NCBI RefSeq assembly: GCF_016786355.1 | Contig: NZ_JADWYX010000015.1 | Span: 34,056-98,055, forward strand | Reading direction: 5' to 3' | DNA from: Frankia sp. AgB1.9 | GTDB taxonomy: Bacteria > Actinomycetota > Actinomycetes > Frankiales > Frankiaceae | DNA length: 64,000 bases | Shown: positions 18,646-26,906 of the stretch, in pieces | How positions within the stretch are numbered: the stretch's first letter is position 1 | Layout of the letters: every line of letters starts with the position of its first letter | Position numbers and translations under genes: made by a program | The notes under the pieces: model-generated | What the model was told of the DNA's origin: nothing | The model's input: only the letters and a program-made list of their open reading frames with translations | The model's database searches: none

Positions 18646-19185
18646 TCAGCTCGGCTGGTCGGCCTCGTAGCCGCCCTCCGCCAGCCAGGCGTCGACCCGG
18701 CGCTGGGCCTCGTCGGGGTCGACGTCCTCGACGCGGGTCATCAGTGCCCAGCGGTGTCCCCAGGGGTCCAGGATCGCGGCGAACCGGTCGCCAGTAACGA
18801 AGGTCGACGGCTCGCCGTAGCCCTTCGCGCCGAGTTCGACGGCCTTCGCGTACGACGCGTCGACATCCGGCAGGTAGGCGACGACCGAACCGCTGACGAC
18901 GTCGCCGCCGGTCGGCGCGACCAGATTGTGGTCGGGCATCGGGTCGGACAACTGCAGGCGGCCGTTGGCGAGCTCCAGCTCGCAGTGCGCGATCTTCGCC
19001 CCGTCCGGGGTGTCGTTGCGACTGATGACCCGGGCTCCGAAAACCGCCTGGTAGAAGGCGATTGCCTGCTCGGCTCCGTCGACGACGACGAAGGGTGTGA
19101 GTGAGGTGAAACCGGCCGGAATCGGGCTCACCGCGCCGGGGATGGCTGCCGAGTGGTCGCCTGGCTGTGAGGTCTGCGTGGTCAT
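18646..19185 (-). CDS. VOC family protein (PhnB-like)
   Basis: 179 residues. One glyoxalase-fold domain pair typical of PhnB/YdhR proteins: TSLTPFVVVDGAEQAIAFYQ, FGARVISRNDTPDGAKIAH, and ILDPWGHRWALMTRVEDV near the end. The ATG at 19185 is chosen because residues encoded further upstream are unconserved and would run into the AraC gene. It is divergent from the AraC-type regulator with only 27 bases between starts, which suggests control by it. Confidence 0.85.
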   Translation of the reverse strand: MTTQTSQPGDHSAAIPGAVSPIPAGFTSLTPFVVVDGAEQAIAFYQAVFGARVISRNDTPDGAKIAHCELELANGRLQLSDPMPDHNLVAPTGGDVVSGSVVAYLPDVDASYAKAVELGAKGYGEPSTFVTGDRFAAILDPWGHRWALMTRVEDVDPDEAQRRVDAWLAEGGYEADQPS

Positions 19186-19212
19186 GCGGTCGATCGTGCC
19201 TAGGCTGGGTCC

Positions 19213-20172
19213 GTGCGGGCTTGCACGAACGCGACACAGCAGACGGGGACACCGTCGGATGACACCGCGGCCGGCGGGGCTCGGCCGCCGGTGACGTCGA
19301 ACCTCGCGGGCGTGCTGCGTCCGGACGAGGGGCTCCGGCACTTCACTCTCGGCCGACCGGCGGCCCATCCGGACCTCGACCTCTGGGTGGACCGGTACTG
19401 GACAGTTCGCTGGGAGCTTCCGCCCGGAGCGTCCTACCTGTCGTCAGTGCTCTCCCACCCGGCCTTGCACCTCTCGGTCGAGTCAGGCGACGGTCCGCGT
19501 CACGGCTTCCCGATGCCGGCCGCACTTCTGCACGGTGTGGTGACCCGACGGTTCGACATCGTGCTGCGCGGCGAGGGCCGAGTGTTCGGGGTCAAGTTCC
19601 GGCCTGGCGGCTTCGCGGCCTTCACCGGCCTGGACACCGGCGCCGGTGTCGATGTCGCCAGCTACACCGATCGGGCGGTTCTGCTGGCGGACGCCCTCGG
19701 CGGCGCGATCGCCTCGTCAGACGACGCCGACGCCGACGGCGGGGTCGCGGAACTCCAGGCCTCGATACTGGCCGCCGACGAGGACGACAAGCGGGTCGCG
19801 TTGATGGACGAGTTCCTGCTCGCCCGCCGCCCTTCGGTGGCTGATCCTCGCTACCAGGAACTGCTGGCGATCGTCGCCGCGATGCTCGCCGACCGGAGCC
19901 TCACGAGCGTCCAGGCCGTCACGGACCGGTTCAACGTCGAGCCGCGCACCTTGCAGCGGCTGTTCCGCCGTTACGTCGGCGTCGGGCCCAAATGGGTGTT
20001 GCGACGCTTCCGCCTGCACGACGCCCAGCTCATGCTCGACGCCGGCGAGGTCGAGGACCTGGCGACCCTCGCCACGACCCTCGGCTGGTTCGACCAGGCC
20101 CATTTCACCCGCGACTTCCGCGCGGCCGTGGGGGTTCCGCCGCGCACGTACACCGGGCCCGCCGCCGGATAG
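19213..20172 (+). CDS. AraC-family transcriptional regulator
   Basis: 319 residues. The N-terminal sensor part (about 40-185) resembles DUF6597-type domains (LWVDRYWTVRWELP, FGVKFRPGGFAAF). A C-terminal double helix-turn-helix (about 215-315) has SVQAVTDRFNVEPRTLQRLF and LATTLGWFDQAHFTRDFRAA, the canonical AraC second helix. GTG start at 19213. It shares a very short divergent intergenic region with the VOC gene, its likely target. Confidence 0.87.
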   Translation: MRACTNATQQTGTPSDDTAAGGARPPVTSNLAGVLRPDEGLRHFTLGRPAAHPDLDLWVDRYWTVRWELPPGASYLSSVLSHPALHLSVESGDGPRHGFPMPAALLHGVVTRRFDIVLRGEGRVFGVKFRPGGFAAFTGLDTGAGVDVASYTDRAVLLADALGGAIASSDDADADGGVAELQASILAADEDDKRVALMDEFLLARRPSVADPRYQELLAIVAAMLADRSLTSVQAVTDRFNVEPRTLQRLFRRYVGVGPKWVLRRFRLHDAQLMLDAGEVEDLATLATTLGWFDQAHFTRDFRAAVGVPPRTYTGPAAG

Positions 20173-20368
20173 TCCTGGCGTTCCAGGGCCGGGTCGGCGC
20201 GACGAATAGGGCCGCTTCGGGCGCTGACGCGAGCTCGGCGAGAATTGTGGCGCCGGGACCAATCCGCGCGCCGGTTTGGCACGAAGTAATGGATGACAGC
20301 GGCCCGGCGGGGCGGCGCCCCGAGGCGTCAGCGACCGGGCCTTGCCTCACGACCCGGAGGTTCCGGCC
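20173..20368. other. Leader of sigma factor gene
   Basis: About 200 bases with no gene. GACCCGGAGG before the ATG at 20369 is the ribosome-binding site that decides the start over an in-frame TTG at 20342. Confidence 0.5.
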
Positions 20369-21010
20369 ATGCCGCGACGCGCGGACGAGGATGACGGCCC
20401 AGCGCTCCACGCCGTCCCGACGCCCGATTTCGGCGTCAGTCCCACGGGCGGTGGGGCCCCTGACGTCGAACAGCTCCTGCAACGCAGCGGCCGGGGAGAC
20501 GGCGACGCCTTCGCCGCGTTCTACGACCAACTCGCGGCGCGGGTGTTCGGCCTGGTCAAGCGGGTGGTACGCGACCCGGCGCAGGCCGAGGAAGTCACCC
20601 AGGAGGTGTTCGTCGAGATCTGGCGGCTGGCAAGCCGCTTCGACCCGACGAAGGGCAGCGCGGTCGGCTGGGTCTGCGCTCTCGCGCACCGTCGGGCCGT
20701 CGACCGGGTGCGTTCGGCGCAGGCCGCGACCGACCGGGAACGCCGCGTCGGTGTCGCGTGGGCGGGCGCCGAGGACTCCGGCTACGACGAGGTGACCGAA
20801 CAGGTCGAGCTGAGGCTTGAATACGAGCGGCTTCGCCGCTGCCTCGACGGTCTCACCGACCTGCAGCGCGAGTCGATCGTGCTGGCCTACTACAACGGCC
20901 ATACCTACCGTGAGGTCGCGCACCTGCTTTCGACCCCGGTGCCGACAGTCAAGACCCGCATGCGCGACGGACTGATCCGGCTGCGCGACTGCCTGGGGGT
21001 GGAGGCATGA
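20369..21010 (+). CDS. sigK: ECF RNA polymerase sigma factor, SigK-like
   Basis: 213 residues. Region 2 (QLLQRSGRGDGDAFAAFYDQ; EEVTQEVFVEIWRLASRFDP; GWVCALAHRRAVDRVRS) and region 4 (LTDLQRESIVLAYYNGHTYREVA, then VPTVKTRMRDGLIRLR) are complete. Group assignment to SigK rests on this pattern and on the downstream RskA-type anti-sigma, whose start overlaps its stop (ATGA). In mycobacteria SigK/RskA respond to redox or envelope signals through regulated proteolysis of RskA. Confidence 0.88.
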   Translation: MPRRADEDDGPALHAVPTPDFGVSPTGGGAPDVEQLLQRSGRGDGDAFAAFYDQLAARVFGLVKRVVRDPAQAEEVTQEVFVEIWRLASRFDPTKGSAVGWVCALAHRRAVDRVRSAQAATDRERRVGVAWAGAEDSGYDEVTEQVELRLEYERLRRCLDGLTDLQRESIVLAYYNGHTYREVAHLLSTPVPTVKTRMRDGLIRLRDCLGVEA

Positions 21011-21750
21011 CATCGCCGTCGCCGGAGGCACATCTGCTTACGGGCGCCTACGCCCTGGACGCGCTCGACAGCCGTGACCGGGCCGAGGTCGAGGGGCATC
21101 TCGCCGGCTGCCCGACGTGCACCCGGGAGGTGGCCGAACTGCGGGTGGTCGCCGGCCTGCTCGGCCAGTCGGTGCCGGAGACGCCACCCAGCACGTTGCG
21201 CAGCTCGGTGCTTCGGGAAGCCGCTCGAACCCGTCAGCTGCCGCCGCTGGTCGTCGAGGTCGATGACGACCTCCTCGCCCGGCGGGAGCGGCGACGACTG
21301 AGGACGATCACCGGCGTGGCCAGCGCCGCCGCGGCCGTCGCCCTGGTCGCGCTGGGCATCGTCGGCGGCGTCTCCCTTGACCAGCACCATCAGCTCGCCG
21401 CCGAGCGCAGCCGGGCGACCGACCTGAACTCGGCGGTCGCCGCGGCCGCGGACCGGCTGGGCCAGCCGGTGGCGGGCGGCGGAACCATCGCCGTGATCCC
21501 GTTCGGAAACCAGGCGTACGTCGACGTCCACGACCTGCCGCCGCTCTCCGGTGGCCGGGTGTACCAGCTGTGGATGTCGAGCCCGCAGGGCGTCGAGTCG
21601 GCCGGAGTCGTCGGAGGAAACGCCCAACGGGCCGCGCGGGTGCTCTCGCTGCGCAAGGGCGTGGATTCGGTGAAGATGACCATCGAGCCGGCCGGCGGCT
21701 CCCAACAGCCGACGACACCGATCATCGGCTCGGCGGCAGTGCACAGCTGA
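21007..21750 (+). CDS. rskA: Anti-sigma factor, RskA family
   Basis: 247 residues. The N-terminal zinc anti-sigma-like segment HLAGCPTC (about 36-43) binds the sigma factor; a single TM helix lies near residues 100-122 (ITGVASAAAAVALVALGIVG). The extracytoplasmic C-terminal domain (GGTIAVIPFGNQAYVDVHDL; GRVYQLWMSSPQG) is the RskA/DUF2337-like fold. The 4-base overlap with sigK couples their translation and stoichiometry. Note the M50-type protease at 12959: a site-2 protease of that kind would be needed to release SigK, but the link is speculative. Confidence 0.88.
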   Translation: MTSPSPEAHLLTGAYALDALDSRDRAEVEGHLAGCPTCTREVAELRVVAGLLGQSVPETPPSTLRSSVLREAARTRQLPPLVVEVDDDLLARRERRRLRTITGVASAAAAVALVALGIVGGVSLDQHHQLAAERSRATDLNSAVAAAADRLGQPVAGGGTIAVIPFGNQAYVDVHDLPPLSGGRVYQLWMSSPQGVESAGVVGGNAQRAARVLSLRKGVDSVKMTIEPAGGSQQPTTPIIGSAAVHS

Positions 21751-21881
21751 GATCGTCCGCATCCGGCGGCGCGGCCGCGGCTTGGGCAGAGTCGCTCGGT
21801 TGCGCCCCGGTGTGGACGCGCACAGGCTTTCCACAGGTTTCGCTCAGGAAGCCCACAGTCGGCTGGCGGAACCTAGGGGAC

Positions 21882-22892
21882 ATGGGATGGCGTGAACCGG
21901 TGTCGACGTCCACCTCCGCTTCGCGGAACAACGACGGGGCGGCGTCGCGGACCTATGACAAGGCCGCTTCGCGGGCCGATGACGAGGCTGGCCCGAACGG
22001 CGCTCCCGGCGGGACCTTCGCGGGCCCAGCTGGTGGTGGCGGGTCCATGGCCGGCGTGCGGCCGCTGCCGCCGGTGAGCGCGGCGGTCTCGGTCGAGGCC
22101 GCCGGGACGCGCGGGCTACGAGGTGGTTCACGGGAGACTCGCGCCGCGGACGGTCGGGCGCTGCGGGTGCTGGTCGTCGACGACGAATCCGTGCTGACGG
22201 AGCTGCTGACAATGGCGCTGCGCTACGAAGGCTGGGAGGTCGCCGCCGCCGGCACCGGGATCACCGCCCTGCGGATGATCGACGAGTTCCAGCCGGACGC
22301 GGTCGTCCTGGACATCATGCTGCCGGACATGGACGGGCTCGCGGTGCTGCGCGGGATGCGTTCGGTTCGGCCTGACATCCCGGTGCTGTTTCTGACCGCG
22401 AAGGATGCGGTCGAGGACCGGGTTCTCGGCCTGACCGCCGGTGGCGACGACTATGTGACCAAGCCGTTCAGCATCGAGGAGCTTGCCGCCCGGCTGCGCG
22501 GGCTGATGCGGCGGGTGCACGGCACCGTCGCCGCCCGCCGCAACGTCCTGTCGGTCGGCGATCTCACCCTCGACGAAGACAGCCGCGAGGTCTATCGCGA
22601 CGGAGCCGAGATCCACCTGACCGCGACCGAGTTCGAGCTCCTTCGCTACCTGATGCGCAACCCACGGCGGGTACTGAGCAAGGCGCAGATCCTCGACCGG
22701 GTCTGGAACTACGACTTCGGCGGCCAGGCCAACGTCGTCGAGCTCTACGTGTCCTACCTGCGCAAGAAGATCGACGCCGGCCGGCAGCCGATGATTCACA
22801 CGATGCGTGGCGCGGGCTACGTGCTCCGGCCGGTCGCGGCGCCGGCCGGAGCCGCCCTGGTCAGGGTGGCGAATCCGGCGGCCACGGGGTGA
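21882..22892 (+). CDS. OmpR-family response regulator
   Basis: 336 residues, DNA-binding regulator. A low-complexity N-terminal leader of about 90 residues precedes the receiver domain (LRVLVVDDESVLTELL; phospho-acceptor Asp 144 in VVLDIMLPDMDG; Lys in DDYVTKPFS) and a winged-helix C-terminal domain (TATEFELLRYLMRNPRRVLS; GAGYVLRP). The leader is unusual; homologues normally begin near the receiver, so a start around 22150 cannot be excluded. ATG at 21882 follows AGGGGAC. The kinase gene overlaps its stop. Confidence 0.9.
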   Translation: MGWREPVSTSTSASRNNDGAASRTYDKAASRADDEAGPNGAPGGTFAGPAGGGGSMAGVRPLPPVSAAVSVEAAGTRGLRGGSRETRAADGRALRVLVVDDESVLTELLTMALRYEGWEVAAAGTGITALRMIDEFQPDAVVLDIMLPDMDGLAVLRGMRSVRPDIPVLFLTAKDAVEDRVLGLTAGGDDYVTKPFSIEELAARLRGLMRRVHGTVAARRNVLSVGDLTLDEDSREVYRDGAEIHLTATEFELLRYLMRNPRRVLSKAQILDRVWNYDFGGQANVVELYVSYLRKKIDAGRQPMIHTMRGAGYVLRPVAAPAGAALVRVANPAATG

Positions 22893-25027
22893 CCGGCGCC
22901 GCCAGCCCGGAACCGAGGATCGACCCGGCCGCCGGGCGAGCCGCCGCCGAGCGCGCGAGCGGTGGCGACCGGGCCGGTGCCGAGACGGGGTCGCGCGGCC
23001 GTCGGCATCGGCAGTCGCGCTCCGGGCCCGGCCGCGGCGCACCCCCGCGTCCGGCGTCGCGCCCGGACCGGGTGAGACACCGCGAACGGTCGTCACGCCG
23101 GGTGCTCGCGCCGCGCCGATGGTCGCTGCGGACCCGGCTGCTGGCGTTGCTGTTGGTGCTGCTGACGGCCGTGTCGACGGCGATCGTCGGAGTGACGGCG
23201 CTCGAACTGCGTTCCTACCTGATCCACCAGGTCGACGCGCGTCTCGGCGCGGTCGACAAGCGCTGGGTCAAGCCGCCGCCGACCGATGCCAACGCGCGGG
23301 CCGGCGGCGGCTTCGCGCCGAGTGGTACTGGGTCGAACACCGACGGATCGTCGTCGAGCGCCTCCGGGACGCCAGGCTCGAGTGGTAGCACGCCGGGTAA
23401 CGGGACCGGCCTCGGCTCGACCGCCGGGCCAGACGGCAGCCCGACCGGCGTGCTGCCGTGGCAGGGCACCCCGGCCGATTTCGTCAACCTGCAGGGCCAG
23501 TCGACCGGCACCGTCGCCGCCCACATCGTCGGCAGCAAGGTCGAGACCGCGGTGATCCCGGCGCCCGGCGAGGTCGCCCAACAGCTTCCGGCCAGCGAGG
23601 CGGCCAAGCTGGCGGCCATCCCCGTCGACGACACGCCACGAACCGTGACGCTGGGCAGTTTCGGGGAGTACCGGGTGAAGGCCCGGCTGGTCCCCGACGG
23701 CACGGCCGTCGTCAGCGGGCTCTCGCTCAGCGAGGTCAACGCGACGGTCGATCAGCTGATCATCATCGCCGGCTGCGTCGCGGGCTGCGGGGTGCTGCTG
23801 CTTGGAGTGGTCGGCGCGGTGACCGTGCGGCGAACCCTTCGACCGCTACGCCGAGTGGCCGCCACCGCCGCCCAGGTCGCCGAGCTGCCGCTGGACCGGG
23901 GAGCGGTCACGCTGCGGGTCCGCGTCCCAGATGTCGACACCGACCCGAGGACCGAGGTCGGCCAGGTGGGCGCGGCGCTGAACCACATGCTCGGCCATGT
24001 CGGCGCCGCCCTCGCCGCCCGGCACGCGAGCGAGACACGGGTGCGCCAGTTCGTCGCCGACGCCAGCCACGAGCTACGCACACCGCTGGCCGCGATCAGC
24101 GGCTATGCCCAGCTGACGCGGCGCATCGGGGCTCAGAACGGCTTCGACGACCCTCGCCGACCCGTGGTGCCGCCGGACGTCGCCTACGCGCTGAGCCGGG
24201 TGGAATCCGAGACGAAACGGATGACCACGCTGGTGGAGGACCTGCTTCTGCTGGCGCGCCTGGACTCCGGCCGGCCGCTTGAACATGGCGAAGTGGACCT
24301 GTCCCTGCTCGTCGTGGACGTGGTCAGTGACGCGCATATCGCGGCGCCTGGGCATCGCTTCAGCCTGTCGCTGCCGGCCGATCCAGTGACCGTTCGTGGC
24401 GATGAGGCTCGGCTGCATCAGGTTCTGGCGAATCTTCTGGCGAATGCCCGTACCCACACACCGGCCGGTACCTCGGTGACCGTCGCGCTGGAACTGCCGC
24501 CCGGGTCCGGAACCGAGAAGTCGTGGACCGGCGAGGTCCAGCTTTCGGTCATCGACGACGGGCCGGGTATCCCCGCCGACCTGCTCCCCAACGTCTTCGA
24601 ACGGTTTGCCCGGGGAGACTCGTCGCGTTCCCGGGCGGCTGGCAGCACCGGACTCGGGCTGGCGATCGTCGCCGCGGTCGTCGAGGCGCACGGCGGCCGG
24701 ATCAGCGTGACGAGCAGCCCCGGGCGCACGGCCTTCACCGTCACGCTTCCGCGTACCGTGCCGGCCGCCGCGCCGGCGGTCGCGGGAGTGGCAGGTGATC
24801 TCTGCGCGGCGGATGCCCACCATCCGCTGGGTTTCCAGCACTCCTTGGACGACCGGTACGCGCCGGACGAGTTCGACCCGTCGGACGGCCTGGAGGCCGG
24901 GGTCGGCCTGGGGGCCGAGGACGGGCTGTACCTGGCGGATGACCTCGATGCCGTCGACGACCTGGACACGGTGGTGGACCTGGCCTCGGCGGGCTCCGGG
25001 CAACCGGGAGAGATCCGGATTCGCTGA
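22889..25027 (+). CDS. Sensor histidine kinase (HAMP-HisKA-HATPase)
   Basis: 712 residues. Basic, disordered N-terminus; TM1 about residues 82-108; extracytoplasmic region with a Ser/Gly/Thr-rich stretch (about 140-190); TM2 about 290-313; HAMP; HisKA with SHELRTPLAAISGY (phospho-His 394); HATPase with DDGPGIP and GLGLAIV. An acidic tail follows of about 90 residues with repeated DDLD-type motifs, absent from typical family members. It overlaps the response regulator by four bases (GTGA), so it is the cognate pair. Probably controls the glycosyltransferase genes just downstream, by context. Confidence 0.9.
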   Translation: MTGAASPEPRIDPAAGRAAAERASGGDRAGAETGSRGRRHRQSRSGPGRGAPPRPASRPDRVRHRERSSRRVLAPRRWSLRTRLLALLLVLLTAVSTAIVGVTALELRSYLIHQVDARLGAVDKRWVKPPPTDANARAGGGFAPSGTGSNTDGSSSSASGTPGSSGSTPGNGTGLGSTAGPDGSPTGVLPWQGTPADFVNLQGQSTGTVAAHIVGSKVETAVIPAPGEVAQQLPASEAAKLAAIPVDDTPRTVTLGSFGEYRVKARLVPDGTAVVSGLSLSEVNATVDQLIIIAGCVAGCGVLLLGVVGAVTVRRTLRPLRRVAATAAQVAELPLDRGAVTLRVRVPDVDTDPRTEVGQVGAALNHMLGHVGAALAARHASETRVRQFVADASHELRTPLAAISGYAQLTRRIGAQNGFDDPRRPVVPPDVAYALSRVESETKRMTTLVEDLLLLARLDSGRPLEHGEVDLSLLVVDVVSDAHIAAPGHRFSLSLPADPVTVRGDEARLHQVLANLLANARTHTPAGTSVTVALELPPGSGTEKSWTGEVQLSVIDDGPGIPADLLPNVFERFARGDSSRSRAAGSTGLGLAIVAAVVEAHGGRISVTSSPGRTAFTVTLPRTVPAAAPAVAGVAGDLCAADAHHPLGFQHSLDDRYAPDEFDPSDGLEAGVGLGAEDGLYLADDLDAVDDLDTVVDLASAGSGQPGEIRIR

Positions 25028-25336
25028 CTTCGGGCGCGGGTGGGAAGCCACGTGAGAAACGGTCCGCCGCGGGCCACCGGGCGACATGTCGGTGAAACAT
25101 TTCCGACGTCGTCCGGTCATTGTCGCGGCGTTTGCGATATTGTCGCGCACACGACTGAAGATCGCCCTTCGACGGGCCTGCCGTTAATGTGGCATGCCTT
25201 TTATGCGTCGTGACCTGCGGCTCGTGGGCGGATGGCTAGTTCCGGACGGCGTGCGCGCGGGGCGGCTCGACGTTTTCACAGCGGACCCACAGTTGGCCGC
25301 AATGGAGAGCACAGGCCGAGGCGCCAGCCTGGGACC
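25028..25336. other. Intergenic before GT2-GtrA gene
   Basis: 309 bases. AT-richer stretch near 25120-25205 (GCGATATTGTCGC, TTAATGTGGCATGCCTTTTATG) probably carries the promoter of the downstream glycosyltransferase genes. No coding region seen. Confidence 0.45.
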
Positions 25337-26704
25337 ATGACCACGACAGGGCACCCGCAAGGCACCGCGGCGCTGGTCGAGCACATTCCGGCTCGATCGG
25401 AGCAACTGGGGCCACGTCCCGTGCTGGATGTGGTAATTCCCGTCTACAACGAGGAAACTGACCTGGAGCCGTGCGTCACCCGGCTACGGCGGCATCTCGT
25501 CGAAACATTTCCTTATCCCTTTCAGATAACGATCGCGGATAATGCCAGCACCGACCGGACGCTGGCCGTCGCGAACCACCTCGAGGCGACGATTCCCGAG
25601 GTCGCCGTGCTGCACCTTGACGCGAAAGGTCGCGGCAGAGCGCTGCGCACGGCGTGGGGGCTGTCCCAGGCGCCGGTCCTCGCCTACATGGACGTCGACC
25701 TGTCCACGGACCTGCGTGCCCTGCTTCCCCTGGTCGCGCCGCTTATTTCCGGCCATTCGGACCTGGCGATCGGCAGCCGGCTCGCCCCGGGCGCCCGGGT
25801 CGTGCGTGGCCCGAAACGCGAAGTGATCTCGCGTTGCTACAACCTGCTGCTGCGCCGCGCGCTGGCCGCCCGGTTCTCGGACGCCCAATGCGGATTCAAG
25901 GCGATTCGTCGCGATGTGGCCCGGGCGCTGCTGCCGCTCGTGCAGGACACCGGCTGGTTCTTCGACACCGAGCTGCTCGTGCTCGCGGAACGCTCCGGGC
26001 TGCGGATCTACGAGGTCCCGGTCGACTGGGTCGATGATCCGGACAGCCGGGTCGACATCGTGGCCACCGCCATGGCGGACCTGCGGGGGATCGCTCGTCT
26101 GGGCCGGGACCTGGCCACCGGCCGGCTGCCGGTGCGGGAGGTGCGCGCCCAGCTGGGCCGTCGCCCGCTGACCGCGGGAACCCAGGCGGCGACCGAGGCC
26201 ACCGGCCAGCGTCAGCTGATCCAGCAGCTTGCCAGGTTCGGCGCGATCGGCATCGCGAGCACCGCCGCGTACCTGGCGCTGTTCGTCCTGCTGCGCGGAT
26301 GGTTCGGCGCGCAGGGCGCGAACTTCTTCGCCCTGCTGGTCACCGCCATCGCGAACACGGCAGCCAACCGGCGCCTGACGTTCGGGCAGCGCGGCGTCGG
26401 TGCCCGCAGCCAGATAGAGGGCCTGATCGTCTTCGGCCTCGGCCTGGCGCTCACGAGCGGTGCGCTAGGCGCGGTGCGGGCACTGGCGCCGGGAGCCGGC
26501 CGTGGTGTCGAGCTCTCGGCGCTGATCGCGGCGAACCTCATGGCGACGCTGCTGCGCTTCGTCGCCTTCCGAGCGTGGGTCTTCCACCCGCGCCGAGCCG
26601 AGGCCGGCTCCAGCCACCCGCCGACCGGTCAGGAAACCGCCGAGCCGGTGCCGGGCAGTCTCTTCCAGCCCATCCGCCCGCGGAGCCCGCACAGCGACGA
26701 GTGA
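25337..26704 (+). CDS. GT2 glycosyltransferase fused to GtrA membrane domain
   Basis: 455 residues. N-terminal GT-A fold like dolichyl-phosphate mannosyltransferase (about 28-255): VLDVVIPVYNEE, the DxD-type motif in AYMDVDLSTD, and QCGFKAIRR. The C-terminal GtrA domain (about 292-420) has four TM helices (QLARFGAIGIASTAAYL; NFFALLVTAIANTAANRRLTF). It likely makes a polyprenyl-phosphate sugar and flips or delivers it across the membrane. The GT39-type enzyme 200 bases downstream would use such a donor. ATG at 25337 is chosen because sequence upstream is basic filler. Confidence 0.88.
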   Translation: MTTTGHPQGTAALVEHIPARSEQLGPRPVLDVVIPVYNEETDLEPCVTRLRRHLVETFPYPFQITIADNASTDRTLAVANHLEATIPEVAVLHLDAKGRGRALRTAWGLSQAPVLAYMDVDLSTDLRALLPLVAPLISGHSDLAIGSRLAPGARVVRGPKREVISRCYNLLLRRALAARFSDAQCGFKAIRRDVARALLPLVQDTGWFFDTELLVLAERSGLRIYEVPVDWVDDPDSRVDIVATAMADLRGIARLGRDLATGRLPVREVRAQLGRRPLTAGTQAATEATGQRQLIQQLARFGAIGIASTAAYLALFVLLRGWFGAQGANFFALLVTAIANTAANRRLTFGQRGVGARSQIEGLIVFGLGLALTSGALGAVRALAPGAGRGVELSALIAANLMATLLRFVAFRAWVFHPRRAEAGSSHPPTGQETAEPVPGSLFQPIRPRSPHSDE

Positions 26705-26906
26705 CCACGCGGCCGGGCACTGGGAGTGCCAACCCGCGCTCCTCTTCCCCGCCCGGCCCGGCATCGCGTTCTCGCTCGGCCCCGCTTCCCCGCCTGGTGT
26801 CGCTTCGCAGCCTGGCCCGGCCCGCACGAACTGGCCCAGCACTTACCGCACCTGTCCGACCTGGCAGCTACTTCCCCGCCAATCACTGGAACTCGGAGAA
26901 CGACCG

